From Micromonospora coerulea (GTDB taxonomy: Bacteria > Actinomycetota > Actinomycetes > Mycobacteriales > Micromonosporaceae), in NCBI RefSeq assembly GCF_016598485.1, contig NZ_JAEMUW010000006.1:1-64000 (forward strand): DNA of 64,000 nt, in the 5' to 3' direction. Positions 1-7,208 of this stretch are shown in pieces. Position numbers and translations under genes: made by a program. Position 1 is the stretch's first letter. Each line of letters opens with the position of its first letter. The notes under the pieces were generated by a model. The model was not told where the DNA came from. It saw nothing but the letters and a program-made list of their open reading frames with translations, and did no database searches.

Positions 1-62
1 AGGTCTGACGACTGCCCGACGAGGAGATCCGCTCAGGCCGCCACAAAGCCCAGGATGGAGGG

Positions 63-557
63 TCAATCCTCGTCTACGGCCAGGACCGCGACGACAATCC
101 CGCCACCGGTGCCGGCCACGAGCGCATCAAACGTGTGCCGGGTGACCCAACCGCCGGCGGGGTCGATGTTTGACCACCAGCGCGTCTCGGGCCCCAGCAG
201 ATCCACCAGTCGGCCGAACACCTCCTGCGCCTTGCTCTCCGAGTAGCGTCCCTTCATCCCATACGCAAGCGTTCGGGATGCGGTCTCCACCAGCACGGCC
301 AAGGCGGCATCCTGGTCCAACTCCGACAGCCGGTAGCGCAGTTGCGCGGCATCCTGTGGTGCTTGGGGCGGACAACCCGACCCGCTCACTGAGTCGACCA
401 CTGCGCATTCCAGCAGGAACGCGAACGCCCTGTCGAATACATCAACGCCGTCAAGGACGTCCACCAACGTCCACAGGTGCTCATTGCCGTACGGCCCCGG
501 CAGGCCTGCCAAGAGATGCTGAACCCGTGCCAGTCGCTGCGAGCTATCCAAGATCAC
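63..557 (-). CDS. Uncharacterised 164-residue protein
   Basis: I do not recognise this protein. It reads as a soluble, acidic, leucine- and valine-rich sequence without signal peptide or membrane segment. A hydrophobic Gly/Val stretch (FDALVAGTGGGIVVAVLAVD) lies at the extreme C-terminus and a WWSNIDP motif just before it. Codon use has the strong third-position G/C expected of a real gene here, although the long antisense frames weaken that argument. It stands alone at the start of an accessory region that also has an immunity gene and mobile-element debris, so an orphan toxin/immunity-type role is possible but not shown by the sequence. The start is an ATG; I saw no strong ribosome binding site. 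Confidence 0.55.
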   Translation of the reverse strand: MILDSSQRLARVQHLLAGLPGPYGNEHLWTLVDVLDGVDVFDRAFAFLLECAVVDSVSGSGCPPQAPQDAAQLRYRLSELDQDAALAVLVETASRTLAYGMKGRYSESKAQEVFGRLVDLLGPETRWWSNIDPAGGWVTRHTFDALVAGTGGGIVVAVLAVDED

Positions 558-711
558 TCACCCGGCCGTTCCCTCACCAACATCCGCCGATCCTGGCAGA
601 CCCGCAGACACGCTGTCGACGTGCCGAGCGCGAACACCAGGGCGTCACGGGCCATCCATGGGCCAGTAGCGGCGGCCGGCAGCGGTCACGAATGGGCACC
701 AGGGGCAACTA

Positions 712-1660
712 GGGCGTGTCTCCTGGATCTTGTTGCCGGGTTGGGCTATGAAGTCGTGTCGTGAGTGGACGGTTCGAACTCACTGATGCCGAGTACGCGA
801 AGATTGTGCCGCTTTTGCCTTCGATGGTGCCGCAGCGGGGTGGGCGGTGGCGTGATCATCGGCAGGTGATCAACGGGATCCTGTTCCGTGTACGCACGGG
901 TGTGCCGTGGCGGGACTTACCTGACCGGTACGGGCCGTGGAAGACGTTGTACAAGCGGTTCGCCCGGTGGGAGGCCGATGGGACGTGGGCGCGGATCGAG
1001 GCGGCGTTGCATACGGCTGCGGACGCGGCGGGCGATCTGGACTGGCGTGGTCACGCCGATTCCACGGTCGTGCGGGCGCATCAGCACGCCGCGGGTGCCC
1101 GAAAGGGGGGCTGAGCAGCCGTGACGCAGCGCGACGGGAAGCTCTCGGCAAGTCCCGAGGCGGGTGGACCACAAAGATCCACACGATCGGGGAAGGGCGG
1201 GGCCGGAACCTGGCCTCCCATCTGACCCCGGGCCAGGACTCCGACACCCGCGAGCTTGTCCGGCTGCTCGACGCGGTGTCGGTCCGGCGTCCCGGCGGCG
1301 TGGGACGGCCCCGCAAGCGCCTGGACAGCCTCGCCGCGGACAAGGCCTACAGCTCACGAGCGAACCGGACGACGCTCCGCGCCCGGCGCATCCCGCACGA
1401 CATTCCGGAGAAGGACGATCAGAAGGCCAACCGCCGGCGTCGGGGCTCTCGCGGCGGTCGTCCACCGGCATTCCGCCCCGAGGGGTACCGGCAGCGCAAC
1501 ACCATCGAACGACTCATGAACCGGCGCAAGCAGTTCCGGGCCGTGGCCATCCGCTACGACAAACTCGCCAGCCGCTACCGCGCCACGGTGCAGATCGCCG
1601 ACATCTTCATCTGGCTCCGCGCGAAGCCCGACCGCCGTTCATGATCCAGGAGACACGCCC
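712..1660 (+). mobile_element. IS5-family insertion sequence, complete
   Basis: A complete insertion sequence of 949 bp. The ends are perfect 18-bp inverted repeats: GGGCGTGTCTCCTGGATC at 712-729 and its complement at 1643-1660. Each end is flanked by TA (710-711 and 1661-1662), which fits a 2-bp TA target duplication as in the IS427-like group of the IS5 family. Removing the element and one TA joins ...gcaac-TA-gctcc.... The only gene inside is a DDE transposase split over two frames. Intact ends and an open frame suggest a fairly recent insertion. Confidence 0.93.
761..1644 (+). CDS. IS5-family DDE transposase, made by -1 frameshifting
   Basis: The transposase is read in two overlapping frames. 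The first runs from GTG 761 to TGA 1112-1114 (117 residues, DUF4096-like helix-turn-helix region with motifs GVPWRDLP and RFARWEADGTW). The second continues as GRGRNLASHLTPGQ..., then SLAADKAYSS and the DDE C-terminal part RNTIERLMNRRKQFR...ATRYDKL-like, ending at 1644. A heptamer G_GGG_GGC at 1105-1111 directly before the stop fits the X_XXY_YYZ rule for a -1 slip, which would yield about 294 residues, a normal length for this family. The first-frame product alone would lack most catalytic residues. This is the usual control of transposase level in IS427-type elements. Confidence 0.9.
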
Positions 1661-1769
1661 TAGCTCCGCCGTTGACCGCAGGCGTTTCGGGCATCACGAC
1701 CGGTTGAGCACGCTCTTCCAAACTGGCGATCTTGTCGGTACGCCGGCTGGGTCACGTAGAGTCCGCCCA

Positions 1770-2084
1770 GTGACGCCCGCGCACCTAGCCGTTGAACACG
1801 AGGACCTGCCGAAGCTGCGGGAGCTTCTCGATGCCGGGGCTGACATCGAAAATCCGGACGAGCAGGGCTTCACGCTCTTGCTGCACGCGATCGACATCGA
1901 GAGAGACGGAGCCAACCAGACGGGCGAGCCGCTGCACGTCTCGATGACCGCGTTTCTGCTGGCGCGTGGGGCAGACCCGCTGCGGCGGGACGGCTCGGGC
2001 GCGACGCCGCTCGACTTCGCGGAGACGACCGGGCACTGGCTGGCTGCAGAGCTGATTCGTGCGTGGATTCGCCGCCGGTCATAG
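1770..2084 (+). CDS. Short ankyrin-repeat protein
   Basis: A 104-residue protein with two to three ankyrin repeats: TPAHLAVEHEDLPKLRELLDAGADIENPDEQG, with helix-turn-helix spacing and the LLDAGAD signature, then AFLLARGADPLRRDGSGATPLDFAE. The reading frame stays open upstream through the insertion sequence, but similarity starts only at GTG 1770, so that start was chosen. Ankyrin repeats mediate protein-protein contacts; no catalytic domain is present. Short ankyrin proteins of this kind often accompany polymorphic toxin/immunity loci, which fits the Imm8 gene downstream, but a functional link is inference. Confidence 0.75.
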   Translation: MTPAHLAVEHEDLPKLRELLDAGADIENPDEQGFTLLLHAIDIERDGANQTGEPLHVSMTAFLLARGADPLRRDGSGATPLDFAETTGHWLAAELIRAWIRRRS

Positions 2085-2169
2085 CGGCGGATGCGTGCAG
2101 GCCTCGCAGGATCTGGTTGGGCGCGACACGGCGGGCTGAGAGCTGACGCTTCGGACGGCCGCGACAGGT

Positions 2170-2298
2170 GAGCGGTCCGCATCCAGTCCGCAAGAGGTCG
2201 ATGGATGGCGGGGGAGCGGTGAGAGATGCTGAAAGCTGTTTCCGCTGCTAGAGCCACATTCGCCAAGGTCAGCGGAAAGGGCAATTTGATCTCATAAT
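2170..2298 (+). repeat. 129-bp imperfect direct repeat, copy 1 (att-like arm)
   Basis: This copy matches 3211-3339 with an offset of exactly 1,041 bp at both ends. The left part is strongly conserved (gagcggtccgcatc, gtccgcaagaggtc, gcgggggag, ggtgagagatg, gtttccgctgctaga), the middle right part diverges, and both copies end in the identical 14-mer TTTGATCTCATAAT. GTCCGCA occurs twice, 11 bp apart, in each copy, as expected for integrase arm-binding sites. Here the core CTCATAAT is not followed by tRNA sequence. Confidence 0.85.
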
Positions 2299-2333
2299 TC
2301 GCCGTCGGTGGCGCCAGGCGGTAACTTGCCTCC

Positions 2334-2681
2334 ATGCGTGCGGAAGTGCGACACGTCCGGTTCCCCGACATGGAATCCGACCAACCCTTTGATCCTCGGA
2401 ACACCTTGCAACTGGTCGAGGTGTACGTCGGCGTCGTAGGCGAACCAGGTGAGGAGCAGTACCAGGCGACTGCATGCACCCCTGCCGCCTTGGCCGACCT
2501 ACTGGTCGGGCAGCCCTTCCTGGTGGGGCGTCACTGGCTGTTCATGGCAGAGTTCTCGCCGGCGCCCGTCGAGGCAGCATTGCGCAAGCTGATCGGGAAC
2601 GTCGAAGCGACCAGCCGGACCGAGCTCGCTGAGATGGTCGGCCGGATTGGTCTATGGGAGTTCGAGGACTACCGCGGCTAA
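2334..2681 (+). CDS. Imm8-family immunity protein
   Basis: A 115-residue protein that looks like the immunity protein 8 (Imm8) family. The N-terminus (MRAEVRHVRFPDM) is followed by a long acidic block, a strand pattern ending in GEEQYQATACTP, the conserved CTPAALADLL segment, and a C-terminal helix RTELAEMVGRIGLWEFEDY. Family members neutralise toxin domains of polymorphic toxin systems in bacteria, acting in the cytosol. No cognate toxin is visible, so it is an orphan. It sits between two att-like repeats. The family call rests on pattern recall, not on a profile search. Confidence 0.7.
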   Translation: MRAEVRHVRFPDMESDQPFDPRNTLQLVEVYVGVVGEPGEEQYQATACTPAALADLLVGQPFLVGRHWLFMAEFSPAPVEAALRKLIGNVEATSRTELAEMVGRIGLWEFEDYRG

Positions 2682-2871
2682 CAGACGCTGCTGGCCCTGC
2701 AACCGGTACAGCCATCCGTACAACCAAAGCCGCTCGACGGCCCTGGGCTCGGACCGACGCAAGGCGACGAGGTGAGCAGGCCAGCCGCAGTGACCGACGC
2801 CGGCCGACAGCAGTCTTGATCTTTGCAAGGCAGGGCCACATATGATCGGGGACCCGCGTCAAGGAGGTCAG

Positions 2872-3180
2872 ATGGAGACATGGCGCTTCGTTGCCGCTGT
2901 CATGATGAGTCTGACCATGGGCCTCATCGGTGTCGCCCTGGCCACCAACTTCCGAGGCGTGACCGAGTGGCACATGCGCCGGTCGATGGCCACCGCGAGC
3001 GTGCTACGGCGAGTTCCGCCGTGGCGCTGGCTTCCGGATGCCCAGTACGACAAGCGTCTAGCGCGTTTCGTTCTGCTGGAACGGGTGATTGGCGTGATCT
3101 TCGCTGCGGCCGGCGTCATGTTCTTGATTGTTGTCGTCTACGGGGTCCTGTCCGGCGAGCCGATGCCGTCGAGCCGATGA
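2872..3180 (+). CDS. Small two-helix membrane protein
   Basis: A 102-residue protein with two hydrophobic segments: VAAVMMSLTMGLIGVALA near the N-terminus and VIGVIFAAAGVMFLIVVV near the C-terminus, separated by a basic, Trp/Arg-containing loop. An upstream ATG at 2842 is in frame, but AAGGAGG at 2861-2867 immediately precedes ATG 2872, so that start is preferred. Function unknown. It is the second gene of the small segment bounded by the 129-bp direct repeats and ends 30 bp before the second copy. Confidence 0.65.
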   Translation: METWRFVAAVMMSLTMGLIGVALATNFRGVTEWHMRRSMATASVLRRVPPWRWLPDAQYDKRLARFVLLERVIGVIFAAAGVMFLIVVVYGVLSGEPMPSSR

Positions 3181-3210
3181 GGAAGCCGCGGGCGTCCGTG
3201 CCTGCCACGC

Positions 3211-3339
3211 GAGCGGTCCGCATCTGGTCCGCAAGAGGTCCACGGACAGCGGGGGAGTGGTGAGAGATGTCGAGAGGTGTTTCCGCTGCTAGAAGCCCAT
3301 CCGTACAGCGTGCTGGGTCGCCCATTTTGATCTCATAAT
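3211..3339 (+). repeat. 129-bp imperfect direct repeat, copy 2 (joined to tRNA-Met half)
   Basis: Second copy of the repeat at 2170-2298. It carries the same GTCCGCA pair, the same gtttccgctgctaga block and the same terminal TTTGATCTCATAAT. Its last eight bases are the first bases of the displaced tRNA-Met 3' half, so this copy is a genuine recombination junction between element DNA on the left and tRNA/chromosome DNA on the right. Confidence 0.87.
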
Positions 3340-3375
3340 CCCTCGGTCGCGGGTTCGAGTCCCGCCCGCCCCACC
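3332..3375 (+). pseudogene. Displaced 3' half of a tRNA-Met(CAT) gene (attachment-site scar)
   Basis: Anticodon loop CTCATAA (anticodon CAT at 3334-3336), the 3' strand of the anticodon stem TCCCT, variable loop CGGTC, a perfect T arm GCGGG-TTCGAGT-CCCGC, acceptor strand CCGCCCC and ACC. The 5' half is missing: the bases before the loop (TTGAT) cannot pair with TCCCT. Integrases of many actinobacterial elements recombine in tRNA anticodon-to-3'-end sequence and leave exactly this scar. It is not a functional tRNA. Confidence 0.88.
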
Positions 3376-3431
3376 TCGATAGACCCCTGCTCAGCCAGCG
3401 GTAACGGGATGGCAGCAGAGGCGGGAAGCGG

Positions 3432-3662
3432 TCAGGCCCACCACTTCGGGTACCACCTCAGGACCTCTTCCGCAGACTTCGGCGGCTTGGACTCCCTTTC
3501 CCGCCAAGCGGCAATGGCAGTCGGACCATGAGCCACCAGTCCCCCGGCGAGGAGAAGTGGCGACGTGACCTGTTCGGGCCAGCCCAGCCACAACCCGACA
3601 CCCGACGCAAGCAGGAGCAGGAGCCCCACGAGTTGCGTCATCCGGAGACGCGGCCGCTTCAT
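3432..3662 (-). CDS. Small membrane protein, 76 residues
   Basis: The frame is open from 3788, but the natural protein probably begins at the ATG at 3662 (MKRPRLRMTQLVGLLLLLAS). Two hydrophobic segments follow a basic N-terminus (LVGLLLLLASGVGLWLGW and SPLLLAGGLVAHGPTAIAAW), then a charged tail ending in EEVLRWYPKWWA. This suggests a small inner-membrane protein with both ends in the cytosol. I do not recognise the family. It lies alone in the 520-bp strip between the two tRNA remnants, the only piece of likely chromosomal backbone in this zone. Confidence 0.55.
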   Translation of the reverse strand: MKRPRLRMTQLVGLLLLLASGVGLWLGWPEQVTSPLLLAGGLVAHGPTAIAAWRERESKPPKSAEEVLRWYPKWWA

Positions 3663-3843
3663 GCCTGCAAGTCTACGTTTGATCGACAACGAGGCCGACT
3701 CCCCGAAGCCGGCAGGGGCGACGAGAATGCGGCAGAAATGGGGCGGCGTGCGATCTGCGTGCGATAAGTGGCGGTGATCACGAGCCAAGAGCGGTCAACT
3801 AAGGGCAACGGCGACCGATGCAGCCGGGATACCAACAGCAAGA

Positions 3844-3871
3844 TCCCCACCGGCGTTTCCGCTGGTGGGGA
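3844..3871 (-). terminator. Hairpin downstream of the tRNA-Phe remnant
   Basis: CCCCACC...GGTGGGG inverted repeat (12-bp stem with one G-U pair, TTTC loop) lying about 25 bp past the 3' end of the tRNA-Phe half on the minus strand. It is best read as the original tRNA terminator, carried along with the displaced tRNA end. No U-run follows it, as is common in high-GC genomes. Confidence 0.6.
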
Positions 3872-3896
3872 CCTCTGTAGCCCGGCGAAAGGCTAT

Positions 3897-3939
3897 GTGG
3901 CCAGGGGCGGGGTCGAACCGCCGACCTTCCGATTTTCAG
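3897..3939 (-). pseudogene. Displaced 3' half of a tRNA-Phe(GAA) gene (attachment-site scar)
   Basis: Read on the minus strand: anticodon loop CTGAAAA (anticodon GAA), stem strand TCGGA, variable loop AGGTC, T arm GGCGG-TTCGACC-CCGCC, acceptor strand CCTGGCC and AC. The expected 5' partner of the anticodon stem (TCCGA) is replaced by TCTAC, and no D arm or 5' acceptor strand is found. The gene is therefore cut at the anticodon loop, as expected where a tRNA-targeting element integrated from the right-hand side. Not functional. Confidence 0.85.
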
Positions 3940-4043
3940 GTAGAAGGTGCACCCACACGGGCCCACGGGATGCTCGGTAGATGGCAACAGCTAAGGGACG
4001 TCTCGTAACTGGGTCGAAGCGTTGCCCTGCGCCCGACCGGCGT

Positions 4044-4661
4044 TCAGCCGGTGAGGATGATGTTGTGGAGGTTGGCGATGCCGGAAGCGGCGTCGGTCAA
4101 TGTGTGGGCGGCGCGGCGGTAGTCGCGCAGGATCTTGAAGCACTTCATCCTGGCCAGGGCGTGTTCGACCCCTGCTCGGACGGTGCGGTGTTCGACGTTG
4201 AGGGCTTGCTTCCAGTCGGGCAGGTCGGTGCCGTCGGTGGGCTTGCGGTACGGGATGATCACCTCGGGGTTGCCGCGGTAGCCGCCGTCGGCCATCACCG
4301 GCCGCCCGTCCAGCTTCTCCTCGATGCCGCTGCTGCGGTAGACGATCGTGTCGTTGCGGTTGCCGGGCTGGGGGTCGCCGACGGCGATGACCAGGCGGGT
4401 GCTGGCGTCGATGGCGACCTGCAGGTTGGTCGAGTACCGGTAGTTCTTGCTCCGGGCGGCCAGGCGGTGGTCCCGGGTCGGGATCAGGGTCCCGTCGACG
4501 ATGGCGATCTGGTCGACCGGCCGCCGGCGCACCGGCGCGAGGGCCAGCAGCGGGCCGAGGGTGTCAATGACGCGGTGCGCGGCCGAGTGCGACACCCCGA
4601 ACAGCGGACCGATCTGGCGCATGGTCAGGTTGGTACGCCGGTAGGTGGCCACCAGCAGCAC
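4044..4661 (-). pseudogene. Truncated IS5-type (DDE_Tnp_4) transposase
   Basis: About 205 residues of a DDE transposase: DNA-binding segment TMRQIGPLFGVSHSAAHRVID, catalytic region IAIVDGTLIPTRDH (first Asp), VMADGGYRGNPEVI (second Asp) and VEHRTVRAGVEHALARMK (Glu). The frame stays open upstream of the GTG at 4661 (PTASRAVADGRPGRQWALDLPDR...), but the usual first 50-60 residues of the family are missing, because the sequence runs into an integrase remnant near 4,730. A possible left end (AGGGACGTCTCGTAACT from about 3994) is visible; no matching right end was found. Probably an inactive fragment. Confidence 0.75.
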
Positions 4662-4719
4662 CCGGTCGGGCAGATCCAGGGCCCACTGCCGGCCCGGCCG
4701 CCCGTCGGCGACCGCTCGG

Positions 4720-4965
4720 GAAGCGGTCGGCCTGCCGGCGCGGTGGGGGATACACGGACTGCGGCACTACTACGCGACGGTGCTGATCCACGCGGGCGCA
4801 TCGGTGAAGACGGTTCAGCTCTCGCTGGGGCACAGCACGCCCACCGTCACGCTCAACACCTACGTCCACGAGTGGCCGGACGTGCTCGACCGGACCCGGC
4901 TGCTCATTGACGGCGCGCTCGGTCAACACGGAACGGCGGCCACGCCGGCTGTGAGCCGGGCATGA
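4720..4965 (+). pseudogene. C-terminal fragment of a tyrosine integrase
   Basis: About 80 residues of the catalytic end of a phage/ICE-type tyrosine recombinase: HGLRHYYATVLI (HxxR box), SVKTVQLSLGHST (second His) and VTLNTYVHEW with the nucleophile Tyr, followed by a tail typical of actinobacterial integrases (DRTRLLIDGALG). The N-terminal arm-binding and core-binding domains are gone; the sequence changes to transposase around 4,720-4,740. It cannot act alone. It is most likely the integrase of the element that used the tRNA-Phe site at 3897-3939. Confidence 0.82.
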
Positions 4966-5046
4966 CCGCCGTCCGTGAGGTTGTACCCAACCTGTACTCA
5001 AGATCAGTGGCAATCCTGTTGGTCCAGGTCAGCGCCTTGATCGGCC

Positions 5047-6471
5047 TCAGCAGTCGAAGTACATGGCGAACTCATGCGGGGTCGGGCGCAGGCGCACCGG
5101 GTCGACCTCGTTGGCCCGCTTCCAGCCCACCCAGGTGGAGATCAGGTCCGGGGTGAACACGCCGCCGTCGAGCAGGTAGTCGTGGTCGGCCTCGAGGGCG
5201 TCCAGCACGGCGGGCAGCGAGCCCGGGACCTGCTTGACGTCGCCCCACTCCTCCGGCGGCAGGTCGTAGAGGTCCTTGTCGATCGGCGCCGGCGGCTCGA
5301 TCTTGTTCTTGATGCCGTCCAGGCCGGCCATCATCATCGCCGAGAAGGCGAGGTACGGGTTGCTGGACGGGTCCGGCACCCGGAACTCGACCCGCTTGGC
5401 CTTCGGGTTGCTGCCCGTGACCGGGATGCGGGTGCAGGCGGAGCGGTTGCGCTGCGAGTAGACCAGGTTGACCGGCGCCTCGAAGCCCGGCACCAGCCGG
5501 CGGTACGAGTTGACCGTCGGGTTGGTGAAGGCCAGCAGCGACGGCGCGTGGTGCAGCAGGCCGCCGATGTACCAGCGGGCGGTGTCCGACAGGCCGGCGT
5601 ACCCGGTCTCGTCGTAGAACAGCGGCTCGCCGTTCAGCCAGAGGCTCTGGTGGGTGTGCATGCCGGAGCCGTTGTCGCCGAAGAGCGGCTTCGGCATGAA
5701 GGTGGCGGTCTTGCCGGCGGCCCACGCCTCGTTCTTGATCAGGTACTTGAAGAGCTGGAGCTGGTCCGCCGAGTGGAGCAGGGTGGAGAACTTGTAGTTA
5801 ATCTCCGACTGGCCGGCGGTGCCGACCTCGTGGTGTGAGCGCTCCACCGTGAAGCCGGCGTCGATCAGGCGGCGGACCATGCTGTCGCGCAGGTCGGCGT
5901 AGTGGTCCACCGGCGGCACCGGGAAGTAGCCGCCCTTGTACGCGGTCTTGTAACCGCGGTTGCCGCCCTCCTCCTCGCGGCCGGAGTTCCAGGCGCCCTC
6001 GATCGAGTCGATGTAGTAGAACGACTGGTGCGCGGAGGTCTCGTGGCGGATCGAGTCGAAGATGTAGAACTCCGCCTCGGCGCCGAAGTACGCGGTGTCG
6101 GCGATGCCGCTCGCCGCCAGGTACGCCTCGGCCTTCTTCGCCACGTTCCGCGGGTCCCGGGAGTACGCCTCGCGGGTGAACGGGTCGTGGATGAAGAAGT
6201 TCAGCGCGAGGGTCTTCTGGGCGCGGAACGGGTCGATGAAGGCGCTCGCGACGTCCGGGAGCAGGAGCATGTCCGACTCGTGGATCGCCTGGAAGCCGCG
6301 GATCGACGAGCCGTCGAACGCGAGGCCGTCGGTGAAGACGCTGTCGTCGAAGGACTCGACCGGCAGATTGAAGTGCTGCATCACGCCGGGCAGGTCACAG
6401 AAACGTACGTCGACGAACTTCACGTCCTCGTTCTTGAGGTATCGCAGGAGTTCCTCGGGATTGGCGAACAC
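5047..6471 (-). CDS. glnA: Glutamine synthetase, type I
   Basis: Makes glutamine from glutamate, ammonia and ATP; a cytosolic dodecamer and the entry point of nitrogen assimilation. The 474-residue length fits GSI-beta. Visible motifs: [19 protein letters not shown] at the N-terminus, the Mg/Glu-binding part [11 protein letters not shown]-binding [26 protein letters not shown], and [11 protein letters not shown] with the adenylylatable Tyr at about residue 402, so post-translational control is expected. An ATG at 6492 is in frame, but AGGAGG lies inside that extension and just upstream of GTG 6471, so GTG 6471 is the start. A four-half-site GlnR operator lies about 60-100 bp upstream. Confidence 0.97.
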   Translation of the reverse strand: MFANPEELLRYLKNEDVKFVDVRFCDLPGVMQHFNLPVESFDDSVFTDGLAFDGSSIRGFQAIHESDMLLLPDVASAFIDPFRAQKTLALNFFIHDPFTREAYSRDPRNVAKKAEAYLAASGIADTAYFGAEAEFYIFDSIRHETSAHQSFYYIDSIEGAWNSGREEEGGNRGYKTAYKGGYFPVPPVDHYADLRDSMVRRLIDAGFTVERSHHEVGTAGQSEINYKFSTLLHSADQLQLFKYLIKNEAWAAGKTATFMPKPLFGDNGSGMHTHQSLWLNGEPLFYDETGYAGLSDTARWYIGGLLHHAPSLLAFTNPTVNSYRRLVPGFEAPVNLVYSQRNRSACTRIPVTGSNPKAKRVEFRVPDPSSNPYLAFSAMMMAGLDGIKNKIEPPAPIDKDLYDLPPEEWGDVKQVPGSLPAVLDALEADHDYLLDGGVFTPDLISTWVGWKRANEVDPVRLRPTPHEFAMYFDC

Positions 6472-6529
6472 ACGTCCTCCTGGCACGTCCACGGGGTGGC
6501 TAGGCTCCTGACGACGCTATGACCGCGGG

Positions 6530-6567
6530 GTTGCCCGGCCGTGTCTCCTATGTTTCTGCCGTGTTAC
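6530..6567 (-). promoter_or_regulatory. GlnR operator of glnA
   Basis: On the minus strand the sequence reads GTAAC-n6-GAAAC-n6-GACAC-n6-GCAAC, with all three spacers exactly 6 bp. This is the a1-b1-a2-b2 pattern known for the OmpR-type nitrogen regulator GlnR in Streptomyces (gTnAc-n6-GaAAc). The last half-site is the weakest. It lies 59 bp upstream of the glnA start, so nitrogen-limitation control of glnA is the expected role. Confidence 0.85.
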
Positions 6568-6746
6568 GTCCCTCGCACAGCGTCATCTGGCCCGCTCAGC
6601 ACCCCTGGTTTTCCGTTCGGACGATACCGGCTGTAACGGGTGTAGCGCCAATTGATGTCTTTGGTCCGATTTCTCGCTCCGCGCCGATCGCGTGGGTGTG
6701 ACCGCCACCGACACCGCCGGGGCGGACCTGACTACCCTTGACGGTC

Positions 6747-7157
6747 GTGACCGCTCCCGCCGCCGTACCGGTGCCGCCCGCCGCGGACCCGGCCTTCACG
6801 CCCCCGAGCATCGGCCGCCGCTTCGGCGCCCTCGTCATCGACTGGGTGCTCTGCCTGCTGGTCTCCAACTTCTTCGCCGACCCGGTCCGCGACGGCTGGG
6901 CCCCGGTGCTGGTCCTGGTCCTGGAGTACGCCGTCTTCCTCGGCCTCTTCGCCCAGACCCCCGGCATGTACATCACCCGGATCCGCTGCCTGTCGTGGTC
7001 CGACGGCGGCCGGATCGGGGTGCCCCGCGCCCTGCTCCGCGGCGTCCTGCTCGCCCTGGTCGTCCCCGCCCTGATCATGGGCGCCCACCGCCGCGGCTTC
7101 CACGACCGCCTCACCGACTCCGTCATCACCACCGCCCTGACACCTGGCCGCCGGTAG
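6747..7157 (+). CDS. RDD-family membrane protein
   Basis: A 136-residue integral membrane protein with a proline/alanine-rich N-terminus and an RDD domain: IGRRFGALVIDWVLCLLV (Arg and Asp of the name-giving motif, first helix), a second helix ending in FLGLFAQTPGMYITRIR, and a third (LLRGVLLALVVPALIMG) followed by FHDRLTDSVI (terminal Asp). The biochemical role of RDD proteins is unsettled; some bind or exchange ions. GTG 6747 is preferred over TTG 6738, which lies in a TTGACGG sequence that could be a -35 box. Divergent from glnA, an arrangement also known in other actinomycetes. Confidence 0.85.
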   Translation: MTAPAAVPVPPAADPAFTPPSIGRRFGALVIDWVLCLLVSNFFADPVRDGWAPVLVLVLEYAVFLGLFAQTPGMYITRIRCLSWSDGGRIGVPRALLRGVLLALVVPALIMGAHRRGFHDRLTDSVITTALTPGRR

Positions 7158-7163
7158 GACGGA

Positions 7164-7195
7164 AAAGAGCCGGACCCGTGGGGGTCCGGCTCTTT
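7164..7195. terminator. Bidirectional terminator between RDD and DUF4191 genes
   Basis: A 14-bp stem (AAAGAGCCGGACCC with its complement, loop of 4 bases) between two converging genes, with A-rich and T-rich flanks so that it can serve both strands. Confidence 0.85.
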
Positions 7196-7208
7196 CCGTG
7201 ATACGGGG

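Noticed and set aside
170..712. 180-residue plus-strand frame left of the insertion sequence
   Set aside because: Overlaps the better-supported minus-strand gene 63-557, has no ribosome site, and its residues are Pro/Arg/Thr-rich.
2285..2300. A second tRNA remnant at the first 129-bp repeat
   Set aside because: Only the core CTCATAAT is shared; no T arm or acceptor sequence follows, so it is an att-like core rather than a tRNA half.
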